A stretch of DNA of 64,000 nucleotides from Xanthobacter flavus. Its GTDB lineage: Bacteria; Pseudomonadota; Alphaproteobacteria; Rhizobiales; Xanthobacteraceae. Each line of letters opens with the position of its first letter. Positions within the stretch are counted from its first letter, which is position 1. Below, in pieces: positions 26,931-35,920 of the stretch. The stretch is from contig NZ_JAGGML010000001.1 of NCBI RefSeq assembly GCF_017875275.1, forward strand, positions 62,001 through 126,000, in the 5' to 3' direction. The translations under genes were made by a program, and so were the position numbers. The notes beneath the pieces are model-generated. The model searched no databases and was not told the origin of the DNA. It saw only the letters and a list, made by a program, of their open reading frames with translations.

Positions 26931-27031
26931 AGAGCCGGCGGGCGCGGCCGCCGTCAAGATCCATTGAGTTTGCACGGCAATCCCCCAAAGCCCGGGCGAT
27001 GGCCTGCCTGACCTGTTTTCAGGAGAAGAGA

Positions 27032-28183
27032 TTGAAACCCCTTGCCGGAGTGAAAGTCGTCGAATTCTGCACCGTGGCCGCAGGCCCGTTCTGCGCGATG
27101 CTGCTCGCAGACATGGGCGCAGACGTCATCAAGGTGGAGAATCCGGACGGCGGCGACTCCATGCGCCAATGGCCCCCGCTGAGCGAGGGGTTCAGCGAGA
27201 ACTTCGCCTCTTTGAACCGGAACAAGCGATCGGTCACGCTGGATCTCAAGGGCACGCGCGACAAGCAGCGCGCGCTGGATCTGATCGCGGCGGCGGACGT
27301 CGTGGTGGAAAACAACCGGCCGGGCGTGATGGCGCGTCTCGGGCTGGATTATGCCTCGGTCAGCGAGGGACACCCGGGCCTTGTCTATTGCTCGATCTCG
27401 GCATTTGGACAGGAAGGGCCCCGCTCTCGCGAGGCGGGTTTCGACCTCACGCTTCAGGCGATGAGCGGCGTCATGAGCGTGACCGGCGAGCCAGGCAGCC
27501 CACCCGTCAAGTGCGGCGTGCCGATCTCCGATTTCGGCACCGGTCTCTATGCGGCCTACGCCATCGCCGCGGCGCTCTTCCATGTGCGGGGCGGCGGGCG
27601 GGGGGGCCATATCGACGCCTCCATGTTCGGCGCCTCCCTCGCCATGGGGGCGCTGCAGACCAGCGAATATTTCGGCAGCGGCAGGGACCCGCGGCGCCTC
27701 GGCTCGGCGCACCCCCGCAACGCGCCGTATCAGGCCTTCCGGGCCAAGGACGGCTACTTCGCCATGGCCGCCGGCAACAATGCGCTCTATCGCGCGGCGT
27801 GCGAGGCCATCTCCCGCCCCGATCTGTTCGAGGATCCGCGCTTCGCCTCCACCGGCCTGCGGGCGCAGAACCAGGCCGACCTCCTGGAGATCCTGGAACA
27901 GGAATTCGCCGCCTTCACCTGCGAGGACTTGCTGGCGATGTTCCGCAAAGCCGGGGTGCCCTGCGCGCCGATCAACACCTATTCGCAGGCCCTGGCCGAT
28001 CCGCAGGTCGCCCACATGGAATGGGTTCAGCCGGTGCAGCTTCCCTCGGGCGTGATGACCAAGACCTTCGTTTCGCCCCTGCGCATTTCCGGCAAGGGCT
28101 TCGGCATCGACCGGCCGCCGCCGCAGCTTGGCGAGCACAATGACGAGGTCTTCCAGACGGCCCCGAGCCGCGAGACGGCTTAG
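27032..28183 (+). CDS. Class III CoA transferase (CaiB/BaiF family)
   Basis: About 383 residues. The formyl-CoA transferase fold is shown by PLAGVKVVEFCTVAAGPFCAMLLADMGADVIKVE, NRNKRSVTLDLK, ENNRPGVMARLGLDY, and GFDLTLQAMSGVMSVTGEPG, whose Asp is the expected CoA-ester nucleophile. TTG 27032 is chosen because AGGAG lies 6 bases upstream; ATG 26999 has no ribosome site. It follows the thiol dioxygenase gene by about 100 bases. Class III transferases activate 3-sulfinopropionate in the known dithiodipropionate pathway, so that acid is a reasonable substrate guess. Confidence 0.85.
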   Translation: MKPLAGVKVVEFCTVAAGPFCAMLLADMGADVIKVENPDGGDSMRQWPPLSEGFSENFASLNRNKRSVTLDLKGTRDKQRALDLIAAADVVVENNRPGVMARLGLDYASVSEGHPGLVYCSISAFGQEGPRSREAGFDLTLQAMSGVMSVTGEPGSPPVKCGVPISDFGTGLYAAYAIAAALFHVRGGGRGGHIDASMFGASLAMGALQTSEYFGSGRDPRRLGSAHPRNAPYQAFRAKDGYFAMAAGNNALYRAACEAISRPDLFEDPRFASTGLRAQNQADLLEILEQEFAAFTCEDLLAMFRKAGVPCAPINTYSQALADPQVAHMEWVQPVQLPSGVMTKTFVSPLRISGKGFGIDRPPPQLGEHNDEVFQTAPSRETA

Positions 28184-28235
28184 GGGGCTCAAAACGCGGC
28201 CGGCGATGTCACCGGCCGGCCGCAGGTCAGGCCCG

Positions 28236-29024
28236 TCAGGCCATCGGCTTCGGCGGGTTGAACGCGCGCGCCGACATGAGAGCGGGATTGTGGCCGAGCG
28301 CCCGTGACAGATCGACGGCCGTCCGCATGACCACGTCCCTGTATCGCGCCGGGAAGCTGTCCTGCAGCCGGTCGACAGGGCCGGAAATGCCGATCGCGGC
28401 GACGGGGGCTCCCGTGCCGTCTTTGACGATGGCCGCCAGTCCCCACACGCTCTCGCGCCATTCGCCGCGATTCACCGCAAATCCCGCATCCCTGATCTGC
28501 GCCAGTTCCTCGCGCAGCCGGCCCAGCGTGGAGATGGAATTCGGCGTGAAAACCGCGAGCGGATCGGAGAAGACGCGCAGCGCTTCGTCCTGCTGGTAGG
28601 CCAGAAGCGCCTTTCCGGACGCGACGCAATGCGCCGGCGCCCGGCCACCGATGGAGGAATAGGCCCGCACCGGATGCGGACTCTCGATCTTGTGGAGATA
28701 GATGACCTCGGCGCCATCGAGGACCGCAAGATGGATCGTCTCAAGGGTCGCATCCGCCAGCGTGCGCATGAACGGCTCGGCGACCTGCCGCACATCGAGC
28801 CGCCCCAGCACCTGCCCCGCCAACTCGAAGACTTTCAGCGTGCAGTCATAAGTGCCGCCCGGCAACGCCCGCACGAAGCCGGCGGCGACGAGCGTCTGAA
28901 GCGTGCGGTGCGCGTTGCTCTTGGTCATGTCGAGCTCGCGCGCGAGCTCGCTGACGCCTCCGGGCGCGGGTCGACCGGCCAGATGCTCCAGAACGCGCAG
29001 TCCCTTGAGAAGTGTACGATCCAC
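28236..29024 (-). CDS. IclR family transcriptional regulator
   Basis: 262 residues with an N-terminal winged helix (LKGLRVLEHLAGRPAPGGVSELARELDMTKSNAHRTLQTL) and an IclR effector domain (about 80-250, including SIGGRAPAHCVASGKALLA). It is convergent with the CoA transferase gene and lies between it and the enoyl-CoA hydratase gene, so it probably regulates both. The GTG start at 29024 matches the usual IclR N-terminus (DRTLLKGLRVLE), although no clear ribosome site precedes it. Confidence 0.9.
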   Translation of the reverse strand: MDRTLLKGLRVLEHLAGRPAPGGVSELARELDMTKSNAHRTLQTLVAAGFVRALPGGTYDCTLKVFELAGQVLGRLDVRQVAEPFMRTLADATLETIHLAVLDGAEVIYLHKIESPHPVRAYSSIGGRAPAHCVASGKALLAYQQDEALRVFSDPLAVFTPNSISTLGRLREELAQIRDAGFAVNRGEWRESVWGLAAIVKDGTGAPVAAIGISGPVDRLQDSFPARYRDVVMRTAVDLSRALGHNPALMSARAFNPPKPMA

Positions 29025-29119
29025 TGTATCACTATTCAGTACGGAGCATTAAAGGGCGTAACTGCCTTCCCCGGAGAGGTCAAGCTTGGGCAGGTCCTGC
29101 TCAACCGGGGCCGGCCGGA

Positions 29120-29872
29120 TCAGGCCGTCTTCTGTCTGGCCGAGGCCAGAACGTGAGCGCGATAGGCGACGATGCGCGCCTTGAGGCCGTCGCGGGCGGC
29201 GGAGCGGCAGAGGTCCGCAAGCTCTGCATCGGCATCCCCTACCTTGGTGGCTCCGCGCAAGGCGGCTACTGTCTGCGGGTCGAGGCGCTTCGCCTCCCGC
29301 ACGAGGTCCGCCAGCGCGGCATCGATGCCCTCCTCCGCGATCTGCTCCGTCACGAGACCGATGGCCTGGGCGCGGGCGGAGTCGATGACCTCGCCCCGCA
29401 ACAGAATGCTGCGGGCACGGTCGCGACCGACGCGGCTGGCAAGGCGAGCGGTGCCGAGCACCAGTCCGAAGCCGGAGCCGGGAAACGCGAAACGGGGCGT
29501 CTCCACCGCAATGCGATGATCGCAGGCTGCGAAGAGATCGGCGCCCGCCCCGAACACGCTGCCACGCCCGAGCGCCACGGTCACGACAGGCGCATCGAAC
29601 ACCTTGCGCAGAAACCCCTCGATGGTCACGAACCGCAGCAGAAGGTCGCCGTCGCTCTCGCTGTCGAGATCGGACAGGTCAAAGCCAGTGCAGAAATGGC
29701 GCCCCGCGCCCTCGAAAACGACCAGACGCGCGCCCTGCGTGAGGGCGGCATCGAAGGCGCGATCAAGGTCGCGCACCGCGGCCCCGCTAAGGGCATTGCC
29801 CTTCTCCGGCCGGCTCAGAACGATGCGACACACGGCGTCGTCGAGAGACCAGGTCAGAGTGGCGTCGGCCAT
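29120..29872 (-). CDS. Enoyl-CoA hydratase/isomerase family protein
   Basis: 250-residue crotonase-fold protein. The oxyanion-hole segments are FEGAGRHFCTGFDLSDL and VALGRGSVFGAGADLFAACDHRIA. The second position has Gly-rich residues in place of one of the two usual catalytic glutamates, so the reaction may not be simple hydration. ATG 29872 follows GAAGGA. It is co-oriented with iclR and probably handles the CoA thioester made by the neighbouring CoA transferase. Confidence 0.82.
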   Translation of the reverse strand: MADATLTWSLDDAVCRIVLSRPEKGNALSGAAVRDLDRAFDAALTQGARLVVFEGAGRHFCTGFDLSDLDSESDGDLLLRFVTIEGFLRKVFDAPVVTVALGRGSVFGAGADLFAACDHRIAVETPRFAFPGSGFGLVLGTARLASRVGRDRARSILLRGEVIDSARAQAIGLVTEQIAEEGIDAALADLVREAKRLDPQTVAALRGATKVGDADAELADLCRSAARDGLKARIVAYRAHVLASARQKTA

Positions 29873-29936
29873 GATCGGATTCCTTCGTCCGCAGTCGGAA
29901 TGCTGTCTCGGTCACAAGCGAGCGCAGGGCGCTATA

Positions 29937-29951
29937 TAGAATAGTGTTCTA
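29937..29951. promoter_or_regulatory. Palindrome upstream of the enoyl-CoA hydratase gene
   Basis: TAGAATAGTGTTCTA has TAGAA/TTCTA arms and lies 65 bases upstream of the start. The octamer CACTATTC on its minus strand also occurs at 29031-29038 just upstream of iclR, which hints at one regulator for both promoters. From here to the insertion sequence at 30068 nothing else is visible. Confidence 0.4.
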
Positions 29952-30095
29952 AATAATAAAACAACATACGGTCTGGCGCATGCCGGCAGTCCGAATCTCC
30001 GTCGGCCGACCGCGCTGGCCGCCTCAACCGGGAGGCACGGGGCTCGAGCGCCCAAGACCTCAAGGAGTGATCTTCCCCCGAGAAAGTGGACGGGG

Positions 30096-30956
30096 TTAAG
30101 CCGCTCTGCGTTCCATCTCGGCTGGGCTGATATAGCCGAGGGCCGAGTGCAGGCGGCGGGAATTGTAGAAGCCCTCAATGTATCCGAACAGATCGCGTCG
30201 CGCCTCGGCCCTGGTGGCATAGAGGCGATGGTGGACCCGCTCGGTTTTCAGGGTGTGGAAGAAGCTTTCCATGGGGGCATTGTCCCAGCAGTCGCCCTTG
30301 CGGCTCATGGATGGGGTGATGCCCGCTGCGGCAAGTGCCCCGCGGTAGGCCTCGGCAGCGTATTGAATCCCACGATCTGAGTGGTGGATCAGGCCGGGTG
30401 CCGGCCTCTGGCGCGCGATGGCCATGGCGAGGGCTTCCAGCGCGATCTGTGTGTGCAATGTCTCGCGCATGGACCAGCCGACCAGCTTGCGGGTGTGCAT
30501 GTCGAGCACGCCGGCAAGGGTGAGCCAGCCTTCGCCTGTGGGGATGTAAGTGAGGTCCGCCAGCCAGACCTGGTTCGGGGCCTGGGTCATGAAGTTGCGG
30601 GCGAGCCGGTTGGGAGCGATCGGTTAGGAATGGCGGCTGTGGGTCGTCCGCGTGCGCCTTGGCACGGCGGCCAGGCCCCGGATGCCGGCGCGGCGCATGA
30701 GCCGCTCGATCCGGGACCGGCCCACGCGCCGACCGTGCCCCCTCAGGACCGCATGGATCCGCGGCGCGCCATAGGTCCCGCAGCTCTGCGCATGGATCAG
30801 CCGGATGTCGTCGGTGAGTGCCCGGTTGGTCTGCGCGCGCAAGCTCTCCGGCCGGGCGCGCCAGGCAAAATAGCCGCTGGCCGACAGCCCGAGGGCCGCG
30901 CACATCACGCGAACCGGCCACACAGCGCGATGCTCATCGACGAACCCGAACTTCAT
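30096..30956 (-). pseudogene. IS3-family transposase orfB, interrupted by an in-frame stop
   Basis: Would encode the DDE integrase domain. It starts at ATG 30956, overlapping the orfA stop (ATGA). A TAA at 30624-30626 interrupts the frame, which then continues in the same frame for 11 codons to MTQAPNQVWLADLTYI and on to the end. The DDE residues are visible on both sides of the break: D in WLADLTY, D in HHSDRGIQY and E in NAPMESFFHTLK. The context suggests that a Tyr codon TAT has become TAA. The other copy shares this TAA sequence, so the lesion predates their separation. Confidence 0.85.
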
Positions 30957-31267
30957 CGGGAGGCCGCTCCGAAGATGAGCGCGGCTTTTTTTAAGATGTC
31001 GCGCTCCATCCGCAGGCGCTCGTTCTCCCGCCTGAGCCGGGCGTTCTCCGCCGCAAGGTCGGCCGGCGACGGGCCCGCCGCCTGCAGGATCGGGCGCCGC
31101 GCCGGCCCCGTCGCCTGTGGTGCCAGATCTCTCACCCACCGCCGCAGAACCGTCTCGTGCAGCCCCAGCTCCTGCGCCACCTGCCCGGCGGAAAGACCGC
31201 TGGAGGTTACCCGCTCAACGGCCTCCCGCTTGAACGCCTCTGGAAACACCCGGCGCCGTGTGCCCAT
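30953..31267 (-). CDS. IS3-family transposase orfA
   Basis: 104-residue helix-turn-helix protein ([42 protein letters not shown]) with a leucine-zipper-like segment ([24 protein letters not shown]). The ATG at 31267 follows GGAGTG. The run of seven A within the ILKKA codons allows a -1 shift into orfB to make the OrfAB transposase. It is identical in protein sequence to the orfA of the second copy. Confidence 0.88.
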   Translation of the reverse strand: MGTRRRVFPEAFKREAVERVTSSGLSAGQVAQELGLHETVLRRWVRDLAPQATGPARRPILQAAGPSPADLAAENARLRRENERLRMERDILKKAALIFGAASR

Positions 31268-31329
31268 CGAACACTCCTCTGAAGCTCGCAAAAGCTAACA
31301 TGGGTGTCCACAAAAACGGGGGAGGATCA

Positions 31330-31530
31330 GTGGCGGTTCTGCCATGCGAATCTTGGTGATCGAGAACTGCTGCCAGATATAGTTCTTCTGAGCCGGCGTC
31401 AGCTTGCCGGCACGGTCAGCGGCAAAGACGAGGCTGGCCATCGACACCCGCCAAACACGCTTCAGTGCGGCGAGCCTTGGGAGGTCCGTGCGGCCAGTAC
31501 CGAAATGAGATTTGACATCCTGCGTTGGCG
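31330..31530 (-). pseudogene. C-terminal remnant of an ImmA/IrrE-like (or XRE-associated) metallopeptidase
   Basis: The translated remnant LAALKRVWRVSMASLVFAADR...GKLTPAQKNYIWQQFS...IRMAEPP resembles the C-terminus of ImmA/IrrE-type regulators found beside HTH antitoxins. It is cut at its end by the IS and merges upstream with the truncated MFS segment, so neither end is intact. It is a scar of an earlier rearrangement. Confidence 0.45.
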
Positions 31531-33257
31531 TCAGGAAGCGAGGTCGGCAAGGCCGGCACCAGCCGCCATTGCCCACCTGCCGTGCCCCTTGTCGATGGCG
31601 GCGCCCACGGGGAAGGCGGCAATGCCCCCGAGGGCAAGGCCGAGCGTCGCGGCGCCGAACAGATCCGGCTTCGACCAGCCGAGGTCGCGCTCCATGGCCT
31701 CCGCCACGAGGGGAAAGCTGTAGTAGAGCGAGCCCCAGGAGCAGATCTGGCCGATGGCGACGCCAGTGATGAACAGGCTGCGCCCCGAGAGCGGACGCGC
31801 CGGCACCGGTTGCGCGAGCTCGCCGCCCAGGCCACCGGTCACGCGGCCGTACCGCAGAAGGGGGGGCGCCTCCGCCTGCACCGGCGCGGTTTCGCGGCGG
31901 CAGCCGTCCTCGCCTTCCACTTTGGCCTGGGCATCATCCACGCAGCAGGCATCGGCGTCCTGAGGCGCAGGCCCACCGCAGCAGCCGGATGCCCCTCGCG
32001 TCACCGGCGTGACGCTGCAGACGCCGGTCTCCGGCAGCACCAGATGGACGCTCCGCGCCGCGTCGTGATCGCCGGCGATCTCCGCAGCGATGGAGCGGAC
32101 CTGCTCATAGCCCGTGGCCATCAGGAAGGTGGGGGCGCGGCCGTAGGACTTGGAGCCGACGATGTAGAAGCCCGGCTCGGGGTGGGCCAGCTCCACCGCG
32201 CCATGGGGCGGGACGGTGCCGCATGAATGCAGGTTCGGGTCGATCAGCGGGGCGAGGGCCGGCGGCGCCTAGACGGCGGGGTCGAGGGCGATGCGCACCT
32301 CGCGCAGCAGAGCAAGGTCGGGGCGAAAGCCGGTGGCCACCACGATCCGGTCCACGGTCCCGGTCCAGGGCTCCGTGCCGAGACGGCCGCACACGTCCAG
32401 CCCCGTCGCGCCGCGAACAATCCGCTCCGCCGCGAATGGCGCAAGGACATCGAGCCGGCCGGCGGCGATGGCCTGGGTCGCCGCAAGGCCGAGGGCACCG
32501 CGGGCGGGCAGCGCGTCGTTGAGGCCGCCGCCCAGCAGCTTCTCCATACGGTTGCGCCGAAGCGCTCACGTGACGCCGGTGGCTGGCGCCGCCTCCTGCA
32601 GGCGGAGAAGATCGAGCACGACGTTGATGGCCGAATGGCCGGAGCCTACCACCAGCACGCGCCGGCCGGAATAAGCCTCGCGCTCAGTGCCGGACACGTC
32701 GGGAATGCCATAGGCGATATCCGCAGCGGCCTCTTCTTCGCTGGGCACCGGCGGGCCGTCCGCGCCCATGGGGTTGGGCTGGGTCCACGTGCCGGAGGCG
32801 TCGATGACGGCCCAGGCGAGCGAACGGTGCTCAGCGCCGTCCGGGTCGCGCCAACGGATCTCGAACGGGGTGTCCGCGCGCCCCTCGGATGACATCTTGT
32901 CGAGGCCGTGGCGGGCGATGGCGCTCACCTGTGCCCCGAACCGCAGGTGCGGCGCAAGGGCGGGATGAGCCGCCAACGGCTCAAGATAGCGCCGCACGAT
33001 CTCCCCGCCGAGCGGCAGGGCCTTGGGGTTAGGCGCGCTCCACTCGGCTTCCTCCAACAGTGTGCGGGCGGCCGCGTCGAGATATTGTAGGCCCAGGGCG
33101 AGAACACCCGTACGTGGCCCCAGGCATTGAGCGACGTGCCGACGCCGGCGCCCCGCTCGAAGACGAGGGGCGTGAGGCCGCGGGCAATGAGATGCGCCGC
33201 GGCGGCAAGCCCCACGGGGCCGGCTCCGATGATGGCGACGGGAAGAGATAGGGTCAC
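31531..33257 (-). pseudogene. arsO: ArsO-like flavoprotein fused to an MFS domain, broken by a frameshift, two stops and truncation
   Basis: The N-terminal part is an FAD/NADPH monooxygenase of the ArsO type (LPVAIIGAGPVGLAAAAHLIARG; RRVLVVGSGHSAINVVLDLL; the ATGFRPDLALLREV motif; YGRAPTFLMATGYEQVRS). A Cys-rich linker (ASGCCGG, DADACC) leads into an MFS transporter start (FITGVAIGQICSWGSLYYSFPLVAEAM). Lesions seen: a frameshift near 33085 (after WAYNI), TGA at 32566-32568 where TGG is expected, TAG at 32269-32271 where GAG is expected, and loss of most of the MFS domain at about 31540. GTG 33257 is the likely original start. It follows padR and arsC in the same direction. Confidence 0.85.
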
Positions 33258-33283
33258 GCCGGGAGACTCCGATGATCGATCCA

Positions 33284-33300
33284 TTGATGATCGATGTATA
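33284..33300. promoter_or_regulatory. Candidate PadR operator upstream of arsO
   Basis: TTGATGATCGATGTATA occurs here, 27 bases upstream of the arsO start, and again as an exact inverted copy at 33787-33803 directly upstream of padR. A partial copy (GATGATCGAT) is adjacent at 33271-33280. Confidence 0.6.
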
Positions 33301-33318
33301 AAAGCAAATAAAAGCGGC

Positions 33319-33776
33319 TCACCGACAGCATCTTGCGTTGCCCGCGTGTTCGGCCGGCGCGTCGGCAATCATCTTCTCCGCGTCGACCAGACAGCGCGTT
33401 ACGTCCATCCAGGCCTCCACCGCCACCTTGAAGGCGGCGCGGCCCTTGTCCGTGAGGGTGTAGACCTTGCGCTCGCGCCCGAGACCACCTCGCTTGCAGC
33501 GGTGACATATCCGCCCTCCTCGAACTCCCGCAGCACCGGATAGATGGTGCCCTCTGCAGGGGAACAGCAGCCGTTCGTCGTTGCCTCGACTGCCCGTGCC
33601 ACGTCGTATCCGTGCATGGGCCGCTGATGCAGCACGCACAGAATGAAGAATTTCGACAGGCTCATCTTGATGGTGCCGTTCCAGTAGGCACGGCTCAGGA
33701 AATCGGGCCCGGGCTTCGGCACCGGGGCGGGCGACGGCGGAACGGATGGGGTGGCCGATGGAGAGGTTCGAGACAT
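33319..33776 (-). pseudogene. PadR family regulator with a frameshift
   Basis: The first part has the PadR winged helix (MSLSKFFILCVLHQRPMHGYDVARAVEATT...PAEGTIYPVLREFEEGGYVTAASEVV). Near 33480 the frame is lost, and the rest (GRERKVYTLTDKGRAAFKVAVEAWMDV...) continues in the next frame to 33319. Loss of one base in GGCCGCGAG, giving GGCGCGAG, explains it. Relatives respond to metalloids or phenolic acids. An exact pair of 17-base sites flanks the gene and suggests that it once repressed itself and arsO. Confidence 0.8.
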
Positions 33777-33786
33777 GCAGGAAGGC

Positions 33787-33803
33787 TATACATCGATCAT
33801 CAA
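33787..33803. promoter_or_regulatory. Candidate PadR operator upstream of padR
   Basis: TATACATCGATCATCAA is the exact reverse complement of the site at 33284-33300. It begins 11 bases upstream of the padR start codon, suiting autorepression. Confidence 0.6.
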
Positions 33804-33843
33804 TGTGTCAATCATCAAGGCATACTTGAAAGCGCTCCCCGCG

Positions 33844-34278
33844 TCAGCAAACGCGCCGTCCCTCGGCATCGATCACCACCTCTCCATCCTCCTTCGTAAA
33901 CGGCCCTTTCTGCGGCGCGGGCAGGATGTCCAGGACCCTTTCCGACGGCCGGCACAGCCGCGCCCCGAGCGGGGTGAAGACGAACGGCCGGTTAATGAGG
34001 ATGGGGTGGGCCATCATGGCATCGAGCAGAGTGTCGTCGGTGAGGGCGGGATCGTCGAGGCCGAGTTCGGCATAGGGTGTGCCCTTCTGGCGGGTCGCGG
34101 CGCGCACCGTGAGGCCCGCCGCGGCGATGGCGGCGGCGACCTCTTCCCGCGCGGGCGGGGTCTTGAGATATTCGACGATCGTCGGCTCGATACCGGCGTT
34201 GCGGATCAGGGCGAGCGTGTTGCGCGATGTGCCGCAGGCCGGATTGTGCCAGATGGTGACAAGGGAATGCTCAGTCAT
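33844..34278 (-). CDS. arsC: Arsenate reductase, glutaredoxin-linked type
   Basis: 144 residues, cytosolic; reduces arsenate to arsenite using glutathione and glutaredoxin. The catalytic Cys is in WHNPACGTSRNTLALIRNAG, and the arginines that bind arsenate are in AATRQKGTPY, ILINRPFV and LCRPSERVLDIL. It is the last intact gene of the arsenic operon, 18 bases after the transporter permease. The operon also has a thioredoxin-type ArsC, so two unrelated arsenate reductases are encoded. Confidence 0.93.
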   Translation of the reverse strand: MTEHSLVTIWHNPACGTSRNTLALIRNAGIEPTIVEYLKTPPAREEVAAAIAAAGLTVRAATRQKGTPYAELGLDDPALTDDTLLDAMMAHPILINRPFVFTPLGARLCRPSERVLDILPAPQKGPFTKEDGEVVIDAEGRRVC

Positions 34279-34295
34279 CGTTCAGGCTCCGAAGA

Positions 34296-35114
34296 TCAGA
34301 TGATGGCGTGGCGGACCTTGGCGGACACCCATTCGCTCACCACCACGGTGGCGAGGATCACCATGAGGATCAGCGTCACCTGCGGCCACGCCAGCGTATT
34401 GAGCGAGCTTTCCAGGTTGAGTCCTATCCCGCCCGCGCCAACCAGGCCGAGCACCGTGGATTCGCGGATGTTGATGTCCCAGCGAAACACGCTGATGCCG
34501 GCGAAGGCGGGCATGATCTGCGGCACGATCCCGTAGGCGAGGGTCTGGGCGCCCGAGGCGCCGGTAGCGCGGATCGCCTCCACCTGGCTCTCGTCGATTT
34601 CCTCGATGGCCTCGTAGAGCAGCTTGCCGATGAAGCCGATGGACCTGAGCGCGATGGCGATGATGCCGGCCAGCACGCCCGGACCCAGGATCGCCACCAG
34701 CAGCAGCGCCCAGATGATGGAATTAATGGAGCGCGAGGCGACGATGACGAACAGCGCCAGCGGCCGCACGAAGGCGGCGCTAGGCGTGGTGTTGCGTGCC
34801 GCGAGGAAGGCCACCGGCACCGACAGCACGATGGCGATGAGCGTGCCGAGGGTGGCAATGTTGAGCGTGTCCCAAAGCGGCTTGAGCAGTGCCGGGAAAT
34901 AGGACCAGCGCGGCGGGACCATGCGCGCGCCGATGTCGGCGGCCTGGGTGGGGGCATCCCAGACGAAGGCCCAGATGGTGCCTTCCGTCATCACCCGCCA
35001 GCAGAACACGGTGAAGGCCACGGCGAGAAGCCAGCCGAACCACACGGCGATCTGGCCGCGCGAAGTGCGCCGTTGCCAGGACCGGCGGCCTTCGGGGAGG
35101 GCTATGACCGGCAT
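34296..35114 (-). CDS. phnE: Phosphonate/phosphate-type ABC transporter permease (second PhnE)
   Basis: 272 residues with about six membrane helices and the permease EAA-type loop around [32 protein letters not shown]. It starts at ATG 35114, overlapping the stop of the first permease (TAATG). Paired PhnE permeases with PhnC and PhnD form phosphonate, phosphite or phosphate importers. Its place in an arsenic operon suggests phosphate uptake that discriminates against arsenate, or uptake linked to phosphate starvation. Confidence 0.88.
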   Translation of the reverse strand: MPVIALPEGRRSWQRRTSRGQIAVWFGWLLAVAFTVFCWRVMTEGTIWAFVWDAPTQAADIGARMVPPRWSYFPALLKPLWDTLNIATLGTLIAIVLSVPVAFLAARNTTPSAAFVRPLALFVIVASRSINSIIWALLLVAILGPGVLAGIIAIALRSIGFIGKLLYEAIEEIDESQVEAIRATGASGAQTLAYGIVPQIMPAFAGISVFRWDINIRESTVLGLVGAGGIGLNLESSLNTLAWPQVTLILMVILATVVVSEWVSAKVRHAII

Positions 35115-35920
35115 TATTTCACCGGCCCGCGCACGAGGCCGGAGACATATTCGCTCGCCATCACGATGGCGATGATGAGGATGAGGATGGCGGCGGCGCT
35201 GTCGAATTCGTAGCGGTCGATGGCGGTGTTCAGCGTGGCGCCGATGCCGCCGGCGCCGACGATGCCCACCACGGCGGATTCGCGGAAATTGATGTCGAGC
35301 CGGTAGAGCGACAGCCCGAGCAGGCGCGGGGCCACCTGGGGCAGGACGCCGAAGGCGATCAGCGCGGGCCAGGGCGCGCCCGTGGCGCGGATCGCCTCCA
35401 CCGGGGCGGGGTCGATGTCCTCGATGTCCTCCGCCAGCAGCTTGGAGAGGAAGCCGATGGTGGCGAAGGACAAGGTGAGGAAGCCCGCGAACGGGCCGAA
35501 ACCCACCATGGACACCAGCAGGATGGCGACGATGATCTCCTGCAGGGACCGCGACACGGCGATGATGGACCGGCAGACGTAGTAGACCGCCCGCGGCACC
35601 ACATTGCGCGCGGCGCCGATGCCGATGGGAACCGAAATGGCGATGCCAACCACGGTGGATGTCACCGTCATGGTCAGGCTCTCGATCATGCCCTGGACGA
35701 TGTCGTCCCAGCGCCGGGAGAAATTCGGCTCCAGGAAGCCGGAGACGAAACGTAGGCCGCGTGCCCACCCGTCCGAGAGGCGCGCCCAATTGACCTCGAC
35801 GCTGCCGAGGGCCAGCGCCAGATAGAGCGCCGCGCCGATGATGAGCGCATAGCGCAGATACGGATTGGCGATGAGCGGCGGCGGGCGCCAGCGGCGCGCC
35901 GGGACATGGGCCGTTGTCAC
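35114..35920 (-). CDS. phnE: Phosphonate/phosphate-type ABC transporter permease (first PhnE)
   Basis: 268 residues, homologous to its neighbour, with the loop [32 protein letters not shown] for contact with the ATPase. GTG 35920 overlaps the ATPase stop (GTGA), so the genes are translationally coupled. The two permeases probably form the heterodimeric channel. Confidence 0.88.
   Translation of the reverse strand: MTTAHVPARRWRPPPLIANPYLRYALIIGAALYLALALGSVEVNWARLSDGWARGLRFVSGFLEPNFSRRWDDIVQGMIESLTMTVTSTVVGIAISVPIGIGAARNVVPRAVYYVCRSIIAVSRSLQEIIVAILLVSMVGFGPFAGFLTLSFATIGFLSKLLAEDIEDIDPAPVEAIRATGAPWPALIAFGVLPQVAPRLLGLSLYRLDINFRESAVVGIVGAGGIGATLNTAIDRYEFDSAAAILILIIAIVMASEYVSGLVRGPVK

Larger units (their letters stand above)
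30068..31329 (-). mobile_element. IS3-family insertion sequence, copy 1 (complete ends, broken transposase)
   Basis: The ends are imperfect inverted repeats that start TG and end CA: TGATCTTCCCCCG on the left and TGATCCTCCCCCG (reverse complement of 31317-31329) on the right, both with GTGGAC further in. It holds orfA and orfB in the IS3 arrangement with a seven-A slippery run at 30986-30992. No target duplication is visible (GAG left, GTG right), so one side has probably been rearranged. A second, inverted copy lies at 44470-45386. Confidence 0.85.

Noticed and set aside
32566-32568. TGA in the arsO-MFS gene read as selenocysteine
   Set aside because: The position corresponds to Trp (TGG) in ArsO relatives, and the gene has another stop and a frameshift, so it is a nonsense mutation in a dead gene.
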